Source: Mucor racemosus
Taxonomy: Eukaryota; Mucoromycota; Mucoromycetes; Mucorales; Mucoraceae
NCBI GenBank assembly: GCA_027405735.1
Contig: JAPEHQ010000001.1
Span: 3,658,001-3,722,000, forward strand
Length of the DNA stretch: 64,000 nucleotides
Direction: 5' to 3'
A program made the translations under genes and the position numbers. The notes below the pieces were generated by a model. That model worked only from the letters and a program-made list of their open reading frames with translations. It was not told where the DNA came from and searched no databases. This document shows, one piece after another, positions 22,915 to 34,927 of the stretch (within the stretch, counting starts at the first letter, position 1; each line of letters opens with the position of its first letter).

Positions 22915-23130
22915 TTAATTATACAGTCGAGCCTTAATTTTTGTATGAAACTTCAATACCTGCATCTCACCACAGCTGCTTGAGATATTTAAACAGCCGC
23001 GTCCGGAAGGCCCGGTAATTTTTTTCTAGAAATTCACAGCTTGAAAATATTATTAGATGGCCGCTTCCGGAGATTGTTCGGTATTTTTTTTGGGGAGTGA
23101 TCACTGGCAAAAATATGGACCCCATATTCA

Positions 23131-23865
23131 ATTTATAATAAGAAAATATCCTTTCTTAAAACCACACTCAGGGATTCTTAAATGAGCCAAAAAAAAATTC
23201 TGCGAATCTAAATTCTTTTCTTTTAATCCCAATCTTTTTAATTTGAGTTGAAAAAAAGTAAGTATGATAGTAATTCTATTTGTGATTATAATTCTTACAC
23301 CATTTTATTAGATTGTCTTCATATTTGCTTCTATTTTACATAAACTTTCCAATAATCCTCAACATCACAATGCCTGCCAAGCAAAACACCAAGAAAAGCA
23401 TCAACTTGATCATCGCCATGCCTTCCTTGTAAGCAGCCTGTAATAAAACATTCAAATTCCCAAAAGTAGACATTGGCGTATCACTGGTTCTAGAATTGTA
23501 TTGTCAACCCAGTTTTTTATGACCAATTTTCATAGAATAGACATTCATGAAGGGAAGACTGGTATGCAAAGTTAAATACATATAATAATACTCATTAATA
23601 GCTATCAAACAAATTTTATCTCGTTAAAAAATATTGATTTTGTTTATATATATACTTAAATAATTATAAAAGTTTGTATATAATAGGAATAACCAGTATT
23701 ATTTTTCTTTGTAACCAATTTATTTAGAATACCTTGAATATGATTTCAATCTCAAAAACAAAAAACTGTGCAAAATGGTGCACCCCTTTTAAGAATACTC
23801 AAAGCAAGAACCACTGCTGTGTGCCATCAAGTGCCATACTTAATAATCGTTTACAGTATCAATAA
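23131..23865. other. Intergenic, with short repeat fragments
   Basis: A short frame at 23371-23431 starts MPAKQNTKKSINLIIAMPSL and runs into a GTAAGC donor-like sequence. It may be the 5' remnant of a copied gene, but nothing downstream supports it. The segment 23545-23640 resembles 27748-27860, another dispersed repeat. Confidence 0.5.
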
Positions 23866-24343
23866 TATCTTATTAAAATCTATTGATTACGACATGTATT
23901 GAAGTGCAAAGTCTTGATATAATATATAAGAAACTTCTAGCTTACCAAGTTTAATCCAGTAATTACCAAGAACGCTTAGACCTCAATTATGACACCATAT
24001 TATTTCATTCCAGCGGTTAATCAATCAAGTAGCTATCAAATCAACATCCAAGCACATTTAGCGCAGCATTGAAACAAGACAACTCACAAGCTCTGCAACA
24101 AGAACGGGTAAATTATAATTGGTCCATTTCAATCCATCGATTATTATCAAACAGATCTAATGGTTCAATATTGTCTTAAATTACATCTCAGAATCTCAAT
24201 GTCAAATCAATATAAAAGACCATACTTTTATATCTAAATAAACGATATCTTGTTTTTGTTATACAGTTGAAGAACTGATTCATTACTGATTCTTTTATAA
24301 TTGTATACTTTTTTAAATATTATTTATCAATCCTAAAAAAATA
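23866..24343 (+). repeat. Dispersed LTR-like repeat rep-1, copy 2
   Basis: Full-length-looking copy of the family described at 18822. It immediately precedes the first half of the 2.3-kb duplication pair. Confidence 0.8.
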
Positions 24344-24811
24344 ACGACATTATATATGTTACTTTATCACACATAAAATTTAAACAAATTAACCTTCTTT
24401 AAACTTACTATTTTAGCTTACGGATTGTCAGCTGTAAAAAGATATGTTTTCAAGTAATAGCTACGATCAAAACTATGGTTATTATACAAGACATTAGATT
24501 ATTCTCTTTTTTTGTGTTTCTATATCATTTGAAATTTTATCACTTTCCTGAAACATTTCGTGAGTTTTTGGCCAGTTCTAGCTTTTCATTGAATAGATAT
24601 AAGTATCACTGTCTTCGATTTAACCTGGTAATCAAGAAATACGTCCAAAAATACAGTAGTAAATAATGATATTTGATCTTCGAATGTAGTTAAATAAAAA
24701 TATCAGTCTCTATTATAGACTGCTACCTATATTAAAAACATTAGTTCCTTATGTTAGCATGCGTATTTAGATACAAAAAAAGAATACCAGCTTGATAGTC
24801 TGATATGTCTT

Positions 24812-25151
24812 TGATTTATCAAAATATGTTTAGGTTAAATAAAAACTAGAAATTTAATCAAGTAAAGAGATATCGTTTATTGGAATGAAATTAATAGGGT
24901 TTATATACTATTTGATTTGGGGAATTAATGATGTGATGAGGTAGTTTAGATGTTATTTAATAGTAATGTATCATGTTGGTATATTATGTTGGAATATTGC
25001 ACTGGAGTATTATGCTCTTGTACCATGCTTCTATACCATGCTTTTAGGAGCATGGTATAGTTAATATTCAATTAAGTAGTCTTCCGGTTCCGAATCTGTT
25101 ATTGTTTACTTTTTTGGATTTGACATGATCCGGTTTAAGAATGATACATCA
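24812..25151 (-). repeat. Solo LTR, 340 bp, target duplication GYCTT
   Basis: Ends are TGATTTATC and GATACATCA. Flanks are GTCTT (24807-24811) and GCCTT (25152-25156), one mismatch apart. A TATA-like TATATAAACCC and AATAAACG lie on the minus strand, suggesting that orientation. The unoccupied site ACCTT is preserved at 35959-35963. A second copy lies at 41503-41853. Confidence 0.88.
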
Positions 25152-25156
25152 GCCTT

Positions 25157-26459
25157 ATCAAACGGTAAATACAGTATATCGTTGGAATATGAAAACAAAA
25201 AGAGAGAAACAGCACACGTAGAAAAGGATTTTCAAGGCTTTACATTATTTAGCGCAATTAAAACCCTGTGTTTTGGTGATACCCAAATTTCCCAATATGT
25301 TACTTCAAAATTGATCACAAACATTAAAGACCAGATCATCATCATATTTAAGCTTTAATCCATTATAAATTATCCCCACTCTCCCTCCCTCTTTCTGTAT
25401 ATTTTATACAACATTAATACCAACAATTAGAATTGGTAAAATACTATATAACTTGCAATATCACTCTAAACTTATTAACATCAATAAAGTTGGTTCATTT
25501 ATTTATCTAGAAACAGTCTTATTTTATATTCTAAGTTTACTACCTCAGAATACCTGTTAAATTGCACATTTCAGCCAATGTAAAAGCAGCATTACAGTGC
25601 CTGATGAACTACAAACTAAGCAAAATAGGCAATATCTGTTACTATAGTAGAAACATAAAATTTTCTACTAGAAAACCGTCTGTCATATACATTCATTAAA
25701 AAATCGCAAAAACGAGCCCGTAGAGCGAGGCCGTAATTGAGCATAGCAAGACTGAACGTCTAAGTCTCTTATACTATGGTACATCTAAGTTTTAAATAAA
25801 AAAGCTTTTTTTTTTTACTATTCTTTATATTTAGCCATGTATGGTCTGAAAATTCAGATTTTGTAACGGACATTTTTTGGGGCTCATTTTATCCTTACTA
25901 ACACTCATGATTTTGATCAAAAAACAGAAAAATCAATTTTTGATACCAAAATCAACGTTTAAATATACGACATTGTGAGAGAAAATTGTAGCCATGACTA
26001 ATACACATTTTATAAAAGCTTAATATTAAATGTTAAGTAATAAAAATTAGTATTTCTGGCCCAAAAACGGTTTTTTGATTAAAGGATTTTCATGTAATAT
26101 TTTACAATAAAAATGTTTGTTATTTTTTATTGAGCAAATAGAGCGCTAAATGTTGTATATGTGTATATTTTTTGTTTTTATAATTGGTAGTATAATTCAC
26201 TCTGAATTTGCAAAACCAAAAAAAAAAAAAATTAAAAAATGTCAAAATTGATGATCTGGACAAAAATAATTTTCTAAATTAATATTCCGCTTATAAGCTT
26301 TAAAAGTCTTAAAAATAAGAGATTTTATTATACTTCAGAACTTTTTCAAGAATTTACGATGGTGTACCCACTTGGTTCAAGCTAATTACTGTAAATCTCT
26401 ATACATGTTAATATTGCGTGATAGTTTATTTGATGATAATATAGCCTTACTTTATAATT
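25157..26459. other. Repeat sequence without genes
   Basis: Remainder of duplicated segment A, AT-rich, with a conserved run near 26080 (GGCCCAAAAACGGTTTTTTG) shared with 36580. No coding potential apart from the dynein remnant at its end. Confidence 0.65.
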
Positions 26460-26660
26460 ACCGCGCTAAAGATAATTTACATTGAGTTTTAGTCTTACCT
26501 CTCCAATATTATAAATTATAAACATAAACATGGCCATCACTGGAACCTATTATTACCACCTTTTTGCCCTCTGTGTCCCAAGCCAATTTATTTACTGCCA
26601 TGCCTCACCCAAACCAACTTAAGTACTTACAAATGGTTCCTCGGCATCTGCATTAAAATT
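26460..26660 (-). pseudogene. Decayed exon pair of a cytoplasmic dynein intermediate chain, copy A
   Basis: On the minus strand an exon piece ending NADAEEPF is followed by a GTAAGTACTTAAG donor, a very short intron-like gap, then an exon reading AVNKLAWDTEGKKVV ... GSSDGHVYVY and an exon end (IGE) followed by GTAAGA. An insertion after VYVY breaks the frame. The pattern matches the last WD-repeat blade of dynein intermediate chains (ALN..RW...G......G...G...IYDVGE). It lies inside a dispersed repeat, so it is a copied gene fragment, not a gene. Confidence 0.6.
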
Positions 26661-26736
26661 TTATAAATTAAATTGACTGATTCATTAATTTTCAGTTATA
26701 TTTAACGATAATAATTTGTAACATTAAAGTACTATA

Positions 26737-27246
26737 CGTTATCACCTTCTACAGTATTAATACATCTCACAATCTATTGACTACGACATTTATTGAAATG
26801 CAAACTCTTGATATCGGATATAAAAGCCTCCCAGCATACCAAGTTTAATCCAATAATTACCAAAAACGCTTGGACCTCAATTATGACACCATATTCTTTT
26901 ATCCCAGCGGTTAATCAATCAAGTAGCTATCAAATCAACATCCAAGCACATTTAGCGCAGCATTGAAACAAGACAACTCACAAGCTCTGCAACAAGAACG
27001 GGTAAATTATGAATGGCCCATTTCAATCCATCGATTACTATCAAACAGATCTAATGGTTTAATATTGTCTTAAATTACATCTCAGGATCTCAATGTCAAA
27101 TCAATATAATAGGCCATACTTTCACTGTATACCTAAATAAACGATATATTGTTTTCATTATACAGTTGAAAAACTGATTCATTACTGATTCTTTTTTAAT
27201 TGTATTCTTTTTAAAGTATTATTCATCAAACCTGAAAATATACGAC
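26737..27246 (+). repeat. Dispersed LTR-like repeat rep-1, copy 3
   Basis: About 500-bp copy of the family described at 18822, including the upstream segment CACCTTCTACAGTATTAATAC that copies 4 and 5 share. Confidence 0.8.
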
Positions 27247-30236
27247 AATGTGCACCTTGTTATCTTTTTAGCCATATTCAGTGGGTACAACCGTACAACA
27301 GCTCAGGCTATATTGTGCAGCCCACCTGCTGGGCACCACAACGAAATAACCTTGCGTAGCACAGGTCGGCCGTAATGACTAGTTTTGGTAGCATACAACA
27401 AATTTCATCAAAATGGGTAAGCTCCAGCCAAGGTTTTGAGGCTTTTGCATTTTTCACCTTGTAGCCAGTTTTCGACAACATTCATTAATATAGTAATAAC
27501 AGCTTGATAAACTACCACGCAATCTAACATTAATTTGAATAATAATGCAAAAAGGGCCAGCCTAAAATTGAGAAACCGCATTTGAAATGAAAACAAGTCG
27601 AGAAGATACTAAGGGATTTTTTCTTCATAGTGTAAGTAAAGTCTAGATTATTTTTCATTCTCTACCAGGATATCTAGGTTTTGGATGGCTTTAGAGACTT
27701 TTTTTATTTTTTTATAAATTTTGTGAGAGGACTTTTTCTGTTATAGAGATCCATGAAGGGATGCCTGGTATGCAAAGCTAAGGCCATAGGATAATACTCA
27801 CTGGCGTCTATCTAACGAATTTTATCTCGTCAAAAAATATTAATTTTTCGTCGAGAAACTTGAAATTGAATGATTGATTTTTGCTGATGACAAAAAAGGA
27901 TCCATTTTGGACGAGGATATACAAGGGTAAATTTTCGCCGACCAAAAAAAATGATCAAAAAAAAAATAATATCCCCACCAAAAATAGGGCTACAGCTACG
28001 TATAAATACTCATTTTGTAGATAATTTTGTTGCGCATAATGTGAAAATAAAATATTGTAGGGTTGCATTTGAATGAAGGGCACTTTTTGATCAAAAACCG
28101 TTAAAATTTGACATCAAATTTACTAGAGGTTTTATGAGAAAAACATTTTTAAAACCTACACAGATCGATTCAGAATCAAAAACTGAACTTAAAACATTTA
28201 ATACGCTAGTCCAACTTACTATGCATTTTTGTGAGTAATTAAACATACAAGGTTTTTTTTTGGATTTTTTGGATTTTTTTTCCATTTGAACACTTTTTGG
28301 ATTCAAGCTCAGTTGCATGTGCATATCTGATTATACAATTTTATATGGTGATATTCAAAATTGGAGCGTGCCCCCATTTTAATAGATAATCAGGAAATAT
28401 AAAATGTAGGGCTATACTTGATATGCTGCAGAATATTGACAAAAGACGTTTCTATTCATGTTGATTTCTCAGCGAGTATAAAGGCTTCAAAAGTGAAACA
28501 CTTGCTTTTACCCCGCTTAAGAAATCAATCTAAGTTGTCAGATATGATGGTATACAATAAAAAAATTGAAGCTAGAAACGAAGGTATCTCTTTGTACACA
28601 TTTTTGAGAAAGATATTTCCACGAAATATCAGTATTTTTTAAAAAAAAAACTAGATCGGGTCTGAGAGAGCTTAACGAGGTCGATGACATGGATGTAAAA
28701 AAAAAAGCCAAAAAACTGTCAGAAAAATAAAAGTGCTCAAAAAATATGTATACGATCATATCTGCTATGGAGCGTCTCAAAACAAATTTTACTATTATTA
28801 TTAGAAAGTGTCAGTAAAGCTTACCCTTTTGCAAAGATTTGAAGCCTCAAAGTAGTGGAACTTTTTAATCTAAGGAAATAGGTTTTTTTTTGACAGCCGT
28901 GCCTTGATCATTTAAAAATAATTTTTTATTCAATGAGATCAAGATTGTATGTTATTCATAGGCTCACTGTGCATTCAGTCTAACTTTAAAATTTAATTTT
29001 GAATCATTATTTGATTTTATAAAAAATTTCAAGGAATATCTGAAACAAGTGATACAGAATAGTTTGAAATTTGAATACCTATGAGTTTTTATTTCTCCAT
29101 TTCCACAGCAACTCAGGCGGCTAAACCTTTTGCAATTCTGTTGACCAACATTAAAGTACCTGCTATTACAACGGGAGGTCATTTGGATCCATATCCGTCG
29201 AGAGCGAGTGAGCTTACTGACCTTCATATAAGGCATAAATAGAAGATAACCAACTTGTTGTTCAAACCTATCGAATGCACAATAGCCCATGGAAGCTGAT
29301 ACTGTATCGGAAATGCTTTTAATGAATATTCATATCTATATCCATGTGGAGTCGCAACTTACTTGAATCAGTATTTATAGATGCCTTATTTAAATTGTTT
29401 TCAATGAAAGTGTGCAACAAAATATAGGTGCACTTTGGCGATTATTTTCTCAACACACAGTAGGTTGTGGAAGTTACCATTCAACATCATTACGTGGAAG
29501 ATGATGCGTACCAAACTCTCGTGCATATTTGGAATTTACTCGGATCGAAGTTCCTCAGGATACGGTTTTTTTGCCACTTGAATTTTGGATGGTTTTAGAT
29601 GGTTCTCGGATAATTTTCAAAACTTTTCGCCCAATATTGAGTCAAATTTAGTTAAATTCTCAAAATAGATGTATCTTGTCTCTATAGGCCATTAATTTCT
29701 CTCCCAAAATAAAATTGCTAATATATACCGCTCTCTAAAACAATGATTTCTATAACACAGATGATTGTATTTACAGTGTGGTTCAAGTTTATAAACAGTA
29801 TTTCAATCAAATTACACTAAATTTTGAAGACGTCATCAATGGAACTCAAATTTTAGGGTTTATTCAAAAACACGATGGCCCCCTGTTTTTTTTTTTTGTT
29901 TTTTTTGACAACTAGGTAAATTTGATGAAGCAAAACCTTATGGTTTGATGAAATCACGAGTCTATCTTGTACGTGCCTTATTCGTTGGCTAAGGTCTACC
30001 ATAGTATCTCGCAAGATAAAGTTTCATACGTAGCTGCTGAAGGTTAAGTGGGAGTTTCGACGTTAAAGTAACGTCTGGTGCGTGAAATTTTAACGAAGCT
30101 TCTATCATAAACTTTCCTAGTATTCTATGTTTGAGTAAAAGAAAAACAAGCTGCACTTGTTTAACTTTCTTTTAGCTCATCCTGGTACAGGGTTTATTCT
30201 ATCTGCGTTTGGTTCTTTGGATTGTTTACCTGCGGT
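27247..30236. repeat. Mosaic of dispersed repeats including rep-6 copy b, no genes
   Basis: 27286-27383 matches 40312-40396. 27748-27860 matches 23545-23640. 28021-28350 is the inverse of 63665-64000 with high similarity. 28540-28890 matches 17455-17750. 29168-29300 matches 38268-38390 and, inverted, about 41020-41150. 29409-29720 matches the start of rep-6 copy a. Short open frames here are not conserved between the copies. Confidence 0.7.
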
Positions 30237-30600
30237 TATCAGCTGTTTGTTATCTGATTTTTGGCACACCCTTGACCAGGGTTTAAGAGTCGAAATGATT
30301 TGAACGAACAGTTGGTATCTATTGAGCTATCAGCTGTTTTTTATCTGATTTTTGGCACACCCTTGGCTAGGGTTTAAGAGTCGAAATGATTTGAACGAAC
30401 AGTTGGTATCTATTGAGCTATCAGCTGTTTGTTATCTGATTTTTGGCACACCCTTGGCCAGGGTTTAAGAGTCGAAATGATTTGAGCTAACAGTTGGTAG
30501 CTATTGAGCTATCAACTATTGGCTATCTGATTTTGGCACACTCATGGCCAGGGTTTAAGAGTCAAAATAATTGGAATTAATAGCTGATGCCTCAATTCTG
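30237..30600 (+). repeat. Tandem repeat, four units of 91 bp
   Basis: Units start at 30237, 30328, 30419 and 30510, each with TATCAGCTGTT-like starts and the core TTTTTGGCACACCCTTGG then GGGTTTAAGAGTCGAAATGA. Units 1-3 are very similar; unit 4 is more diverged. The period is not a multiple of three, so it is not a protein repeat. A fifth diverged unit lies alone at about 32679-32737. Confidence 0.92.
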
Positions 30601-30654
30601 CTATTGCACCTCTCTTTTCTTTAGCGTCTGTTCTCTTTTTTGCAAGGTCTGATA

Positions 30655-32470
30655 TTTCTGGTATGTTTCTAAAACGTAATATATTTTACTTTCTTCTAAT
30701 CTAATCTTTTTTTTTTGCATATATTCAATAATCGTTTTTCTGCAATATCTACCTCTCTTCTCAAAGATCCAGCACCTTTTTTTAGCATATCTGGTCTCTA
30801 TTATTTAACATCTGGTCTCGTGTCTGCAACATTTGTTATCGTTACTGAGCAATTTGGTCTATCATACGCAAATCTGGTCTCTTTCTGTAATATATGGTTA
30901 TCCTCTTTCAATACCTGGTAACTTTATGTTAACATTGACGTTTTGTTTAGGTTTGGTTTGCCTTTTATTTTATCTGTCTCTCCTACTATAACTTTTCTGC
31001 TATCTGGTTTCTATATATATGCTATTATCTTGTCTCTTGGTTTTTAATGCTGCCGTCTCTCTATGTTCATTTACCTCGTCCGTTTCAGCCAACATCTGGT
31101 TTTTCATATCCTGTATCTAGTTTTGGTCTACTCTATGTGGTTCTATCTGACGTCGTGCTTTATTCATCTGGTTTCTGTTTGCCTTACATGGTCCTTGATT
31201 CTCCATTCCCACTGCCCTAAATGTTTTAATTGCGTGGTGCCTTTTTGTGTATGTCTTGTCTCGGTTCTTCACTAAATCTGGTAGTATTCTGGATATTGTA
31301 TGACATTTAAGCAATATCTGGTTTCGATTAATTTACTTCTGGTCTCAACTCAGGTTTATATGGTCTTATTTCATGCTCATCAGATCTCCATCCATGTACT
31401 TTCAGCCTTAATTTATCAATGTTTGGTCCTTCTTCAAGTAATTCTGGTTTTACTTCATGTTTATCTGGTCTCATAACATGCTCTCCTAGTCTCATCTCAT
31501 GCTCGTCTGGTCCTAATACATGCTCTTCTGGTCTCAATCCGTGCTTATCTGGTTTGAACTCATGCTTATTTGGTTTCAATTTAATGCTTATATGGTTTCA
31601 ATTCATAGTTATCTGGTTTAGGCTTATGCACATCTGATTTTCTTTCATGCGCTCCTCATTTGAATTAATGCGCATCTTGTATTGTATCATTAGCATCTCG
31701 TCTTTCTGGTTTCATCTGGTCTCATTACATGCTTACCTGGTTTCAATGTATGGACATCTGGTATTGTTTAACATCTGGTTTTTATTTATGCACTGTTGGT
31801 CTCAATTTATGTTTATATGGTATAGGTTTATCAATATCTGGTTTTTATTCATGCACTTCTTGTCTCATTTAATGCACATCCGTTCTACCTTTGTCAACGT
31901 ATAGTCTTTACTTTCATGCACATCTGGTCTGTATTCATGCACTTCTGGTCCCATTTCATCAGCATGTTATCTCATTTAATTCTTATCTCGTCTTTAGTTT
32001 TGCTCGTCTGGCCTCCATTCATGTTTATCTATTCTCCATTATTTATGCTCGTCTCAACTCCATTAATTTTTCTCTGGTATCAAGTTGTTTACATCTGGTC
32101 TATTTTAATTCTTGCTCATCTGATTTCTATTTATCACAGTTAATCTTGGTTCGTTCAAGTGTGTTCTCAATTTATTTCTACCTGGATTAAATTCATTCTG
32201 GTTTGGTCTCCATCTATTTGTATCTGGTCTCAATTTATACTCATCTGTTTTCAAGTTATCGTGATGTGGTCAAAATTCATGTGTATCTGGTCTTATTTTA
32301 TCTTTAACTGGTCTCAATCTATGCTCTTGGTATAAAGGTATGCTCTTTCATGTTCATCAGTTTTTCAATTAATGCTCATCTGGTCTTACTTCATATTTAT
32401 CTAGTCTCAATTTATCCCCATCGGGTCTCAATTCGTGTGCTTCTTGTCTCGTCTCTTTAACTTGTGGTTT
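30655..32470. repeat. Degenerate array of about 24-bp units
   Basis: The word TCTGGT followed by CTCAATTYATGCTCA recurs dozens of times, clearest at 31320-31960 and 32200-32470. The period is close to 24 bp, so both strands show an 8-residue protein periodicity (for example RPDEHEMR and RPDKHEVK on the minus strand at 31328-31579). Frames are short and broken, so I read it as an expanded and decayed minisatellite. Confidence 0.8.
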
Positions 32471-33533
32471 CAATTTATGAAAAAGGTATATTATTGAAAA
32501 CTTAAAAAGTATCGTCTACGTCTGATCTTAATTTGGTATCTTTTTTATAATTTTAAAGGTTTCTTTTGATATAACCTCTCCAATCTAATGTCTCTGGTCT
32601 TGTCTCTCTGGTTGTATCATTTCTCTGGTCTTGTCTTCTTTTTTTTTTTATTCCATCTAGAAGTTAAAGCATCTTTTCGTTATCTGATTTTTGATACACC
32701 TTACGTAGGTTTAAGAATCAAAATGATTTGATCGAAAAAAAGCGATAACTTTTACCACCTTTATTGGGATAGTATCTGTTTTGATGCTATCTTAGTAAAT
32801 TCGGTTATTATACTCAGTTGTTTGTTTTTGTACAATCGGTAATCCTGAGTCAATTTAACCTGGTTGCTCTCCATTCGTGGACTTGCGACCTCTCCCCCTT
32901 TTAGGGTCTTATAGTCTTCTTTCACGGTAACCGGCTGGAAACTATAGCTCTTTCTGGCAATCGGAGTCGTATTGATTTCATAGCGTCTGCTTGATTTCAA
33001 TATCACTTTATAGTATGGTGGTATACAAACTATAAAGTCAAATGGCAACATGTAGATAGACCTCCTCGTGGTGTTGCTGGAAACGTTATTTTGAACGGCT
33101 AACTATCTACTCCATTAAACCAATTATATCAAAAGTTACTTTTCCTCCATCTTAGAGCATTTCATCGTTTATGATATCGATCCATAATTTTTTACTTGAT
33201 TTGTTTTTTCTTGGATTCTTTATATTGCATAATAAAAATTACAAGATTGAAATTAATTGTTTTATCCATCTATTTATTATTTCTTGTTTTTTGTTCTAAT
33301 ACAAAAAAGTATTGAATAATACAACTAAGCACTTATAAAACCATTAACAGTATTACAAAAAACGTCGACTGCACAGAGTATATATGTATTGATGTATTTT
33401 CTATAAACCTACCACGCAGTTTCATCAAAAAAATTACGCAAATTTGCTTGATTGTTATATATATACAAGAAAACTATTTACCAACAGTATACGTATACTG
33501 TATATATTGTATATATATCCGAGAGCGCTTTAA
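32471..33533. other. Gene-poor interval with one unassigned minus-strand frame (33051-32761)
   Basis: The 96-codon frame at 33051-32761 starts MLPFDFIVCIPPYYKVILKS and contains SYSFQPVTVKEDYKTLKGGE. I do not recognise it. It may be a fragment of a repeat-borne gene. It is next to the diverged fifth 91-bp unit at 32679-32737. The rest is AT-rich sequence. Confidence 0.4.
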
Positions 33534-33893
33534 TTTTACGCCAGGAGATTATATCAATTTAGAAGCTAAAACATGTACTAAATCATTTATTAAAAATAAA
33601 GAAAAACTGCTATCAAATGAAAGAGCACATTAAAACTAAAAAACTTTATTATAAGATCAAAACATCTTCTTTTATATTCACATTCTCTAATTATATGACT
33701 AGTCTAAAATGAGCCTATTTAAATACATATATATCCCCAATCAAGTCTAGGTGACACACACCAGTTCCACATTCATCAATACGTACCGTATAAACTGAGC
33801 TTTATAACATAATACACAGCAATGTAAAACTTATCATATCAATCTTTGTCGTAATCTTAACCAAGAAATGTACACAGACTTGTGAACGCAACA
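33534..33893 (+). repeat. Solo LTR, decayed second copy of the 19214 family
   Basis: Matches 19214-19562 along its length, but the first TG has become TT and flanking 5-mers (TTTAA and ATTTA) no longer match. It abuts the inverse rep-1 copy 4. Confidence 0.82.
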
Positions 33894-33908
33894 ATTTAGT
33901 TTTAACTT

Positions 33909-34422
33909 TGCCGTATATTTTTAGGTTTGATAAATAACGCTTAAAAAAGAATACAATTAAAAGAAAATGAGTAATGAATCAGTTCTTCAACTGTATAATG
34001 AAAACAATATATCGTTTATTTAGATATACAGTAAAAGTATGGCCTATTATATTGATTTGACATTGAGATTCTGAGATGTAATTTAAGACAATATTGAACC
34101 ATTAGATCTGTTTGATAATAATCGATGGATTGAAATGGACCAATTATAATTTAACCGTGCTTGCAAAGCTTGTGAGTTGTCTTGTTGTAATACTGCGCTA
34201 AATATGTTTGGATGTTAATTTGATAGTAACTTGATTGATTAACTACTGGGATAAAATAATATGGTGTCATAATTGAGGTCCAAGCGTTTTTGGTAATTAT
34301 TGGATTAAACTTGGTACGCTAGGAGTTTTTTATATCTGATGATATCAAGACTTTGCACTTCAATACATGTCGTAGTCAATAGATTGTGAGATGTATTAAT
34401 ACTGTAGAAGGCGATGACGTGT
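33909..34422 (-). repeat. Dispersed LTR-like repeat rep-1, copy 4 (inverse)
   Basis: Inverse of copies 2 and 3. It extends to the segment that reads CACCTTCTACAGTATTAATAC-like on the minus strand near 34390-34410. Confidence 0.8.
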
Positions 34423-34927
34423 GATACTATCTAGGGGGCATACAAAACACATAGACACAACAAAAGAAACTGCACACCAGCACAATGAAAGGCCTGTATG
34501 TGTAGGATTAAAGGTTCTGTCCGTGTGCATGATGACATTAATCCCACAATAGTAGAATTGCCCATAAGCATATCGTTATCCTTATTTGTGCATCATAATA
34601 AAATCTGACCATAAGCAAAATAAGCTGATCGTATGGGCACAAATTGGTTTATACATGAGCATTGTGCCGTTTTCAAAATTTCATTGGATTTTTTACTAGA
34701 ATGTAGTTTTAAATTACATTTGCTTTCATTAATATATGTTACAGATACAGTAATACAACTCAATAAATTGTTGTTGTAGAGCAATAAATGCAACTGCCAA
34801 TATATTCACAATTATTTTATTATTTGTAAATGTGTTTATAGCTATAATGTTTATAGCAATAATGGTTTTTTTGCTCGAGCATAAACTTAAATAGCACTTA
34901 CTGCTTGAATTTATATGCAAACCAAAC
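34423..34927. repeat. Unassigned sequence; right part repeated at 37603-37757
   Basis: 34745-34927 and 37603-37757 share an AT-rich segment ending in TTGCTCGAGCATAAACTTAA. The two lie in the same orientation on either side of duplicated segment B. The left part (34423-34740) shows nothing I recognise. Confidence 0.6.

Larger units (their letters stand above)
20215..23130 (+). repeat. Dispersed repeat rep-3, copy 1, split by piggyBac
   Basis: The parts 20215-20369 and 22915-23130 together match 40400-40940. The conserved right half starts ACAGTCGARCCTTAATTTTT and includes AGATGGCCGCTTCCGG. Non-coding. Copy 2 keeps the uninterrupted TTAA at 40730-40733 and lacks piggyBac. Confidence 0.85.
24345..26640 (+). 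repeat. Duplicated segment, copy A (partner 34928-37165)
   Basis: Matches 34928-37165 in the same orientation from the run GTTACTTTATCACACATAAA to the dynein-like exon remnant, at moderate divergence. The copies differ by clean insertions: copy A has a 340-bp solo LTR at 24812, and copy B has a 560-bp solo LTR at 35214 while lacking about 230 bp between the LTR site and 25560. No functional gene inside. Confidence 0.85.

Noticed and set aside
25125..25358. 77-codon frame beginning MIRFKNDTSALSNG
   Set aside because: It starts inside a solo LTR and runs across its border into the flanking repeat; the homologous region at 35960-36075 lacks the LTR part and has stops.
30237..30600. Regularly spaced repeats considered as a CRISPR-like array
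   Set aside because: The repeats are contiguous 91-bp units without unique spacers, and the genome is eukaryotic.
31328..31579. 83-codon frame of eight-residue PDEHE-like repeats
   Set aside because: It is a short open stretch of a degenerate 24-bp array; the opposite strand is equally open and neighbouring units carry stops.
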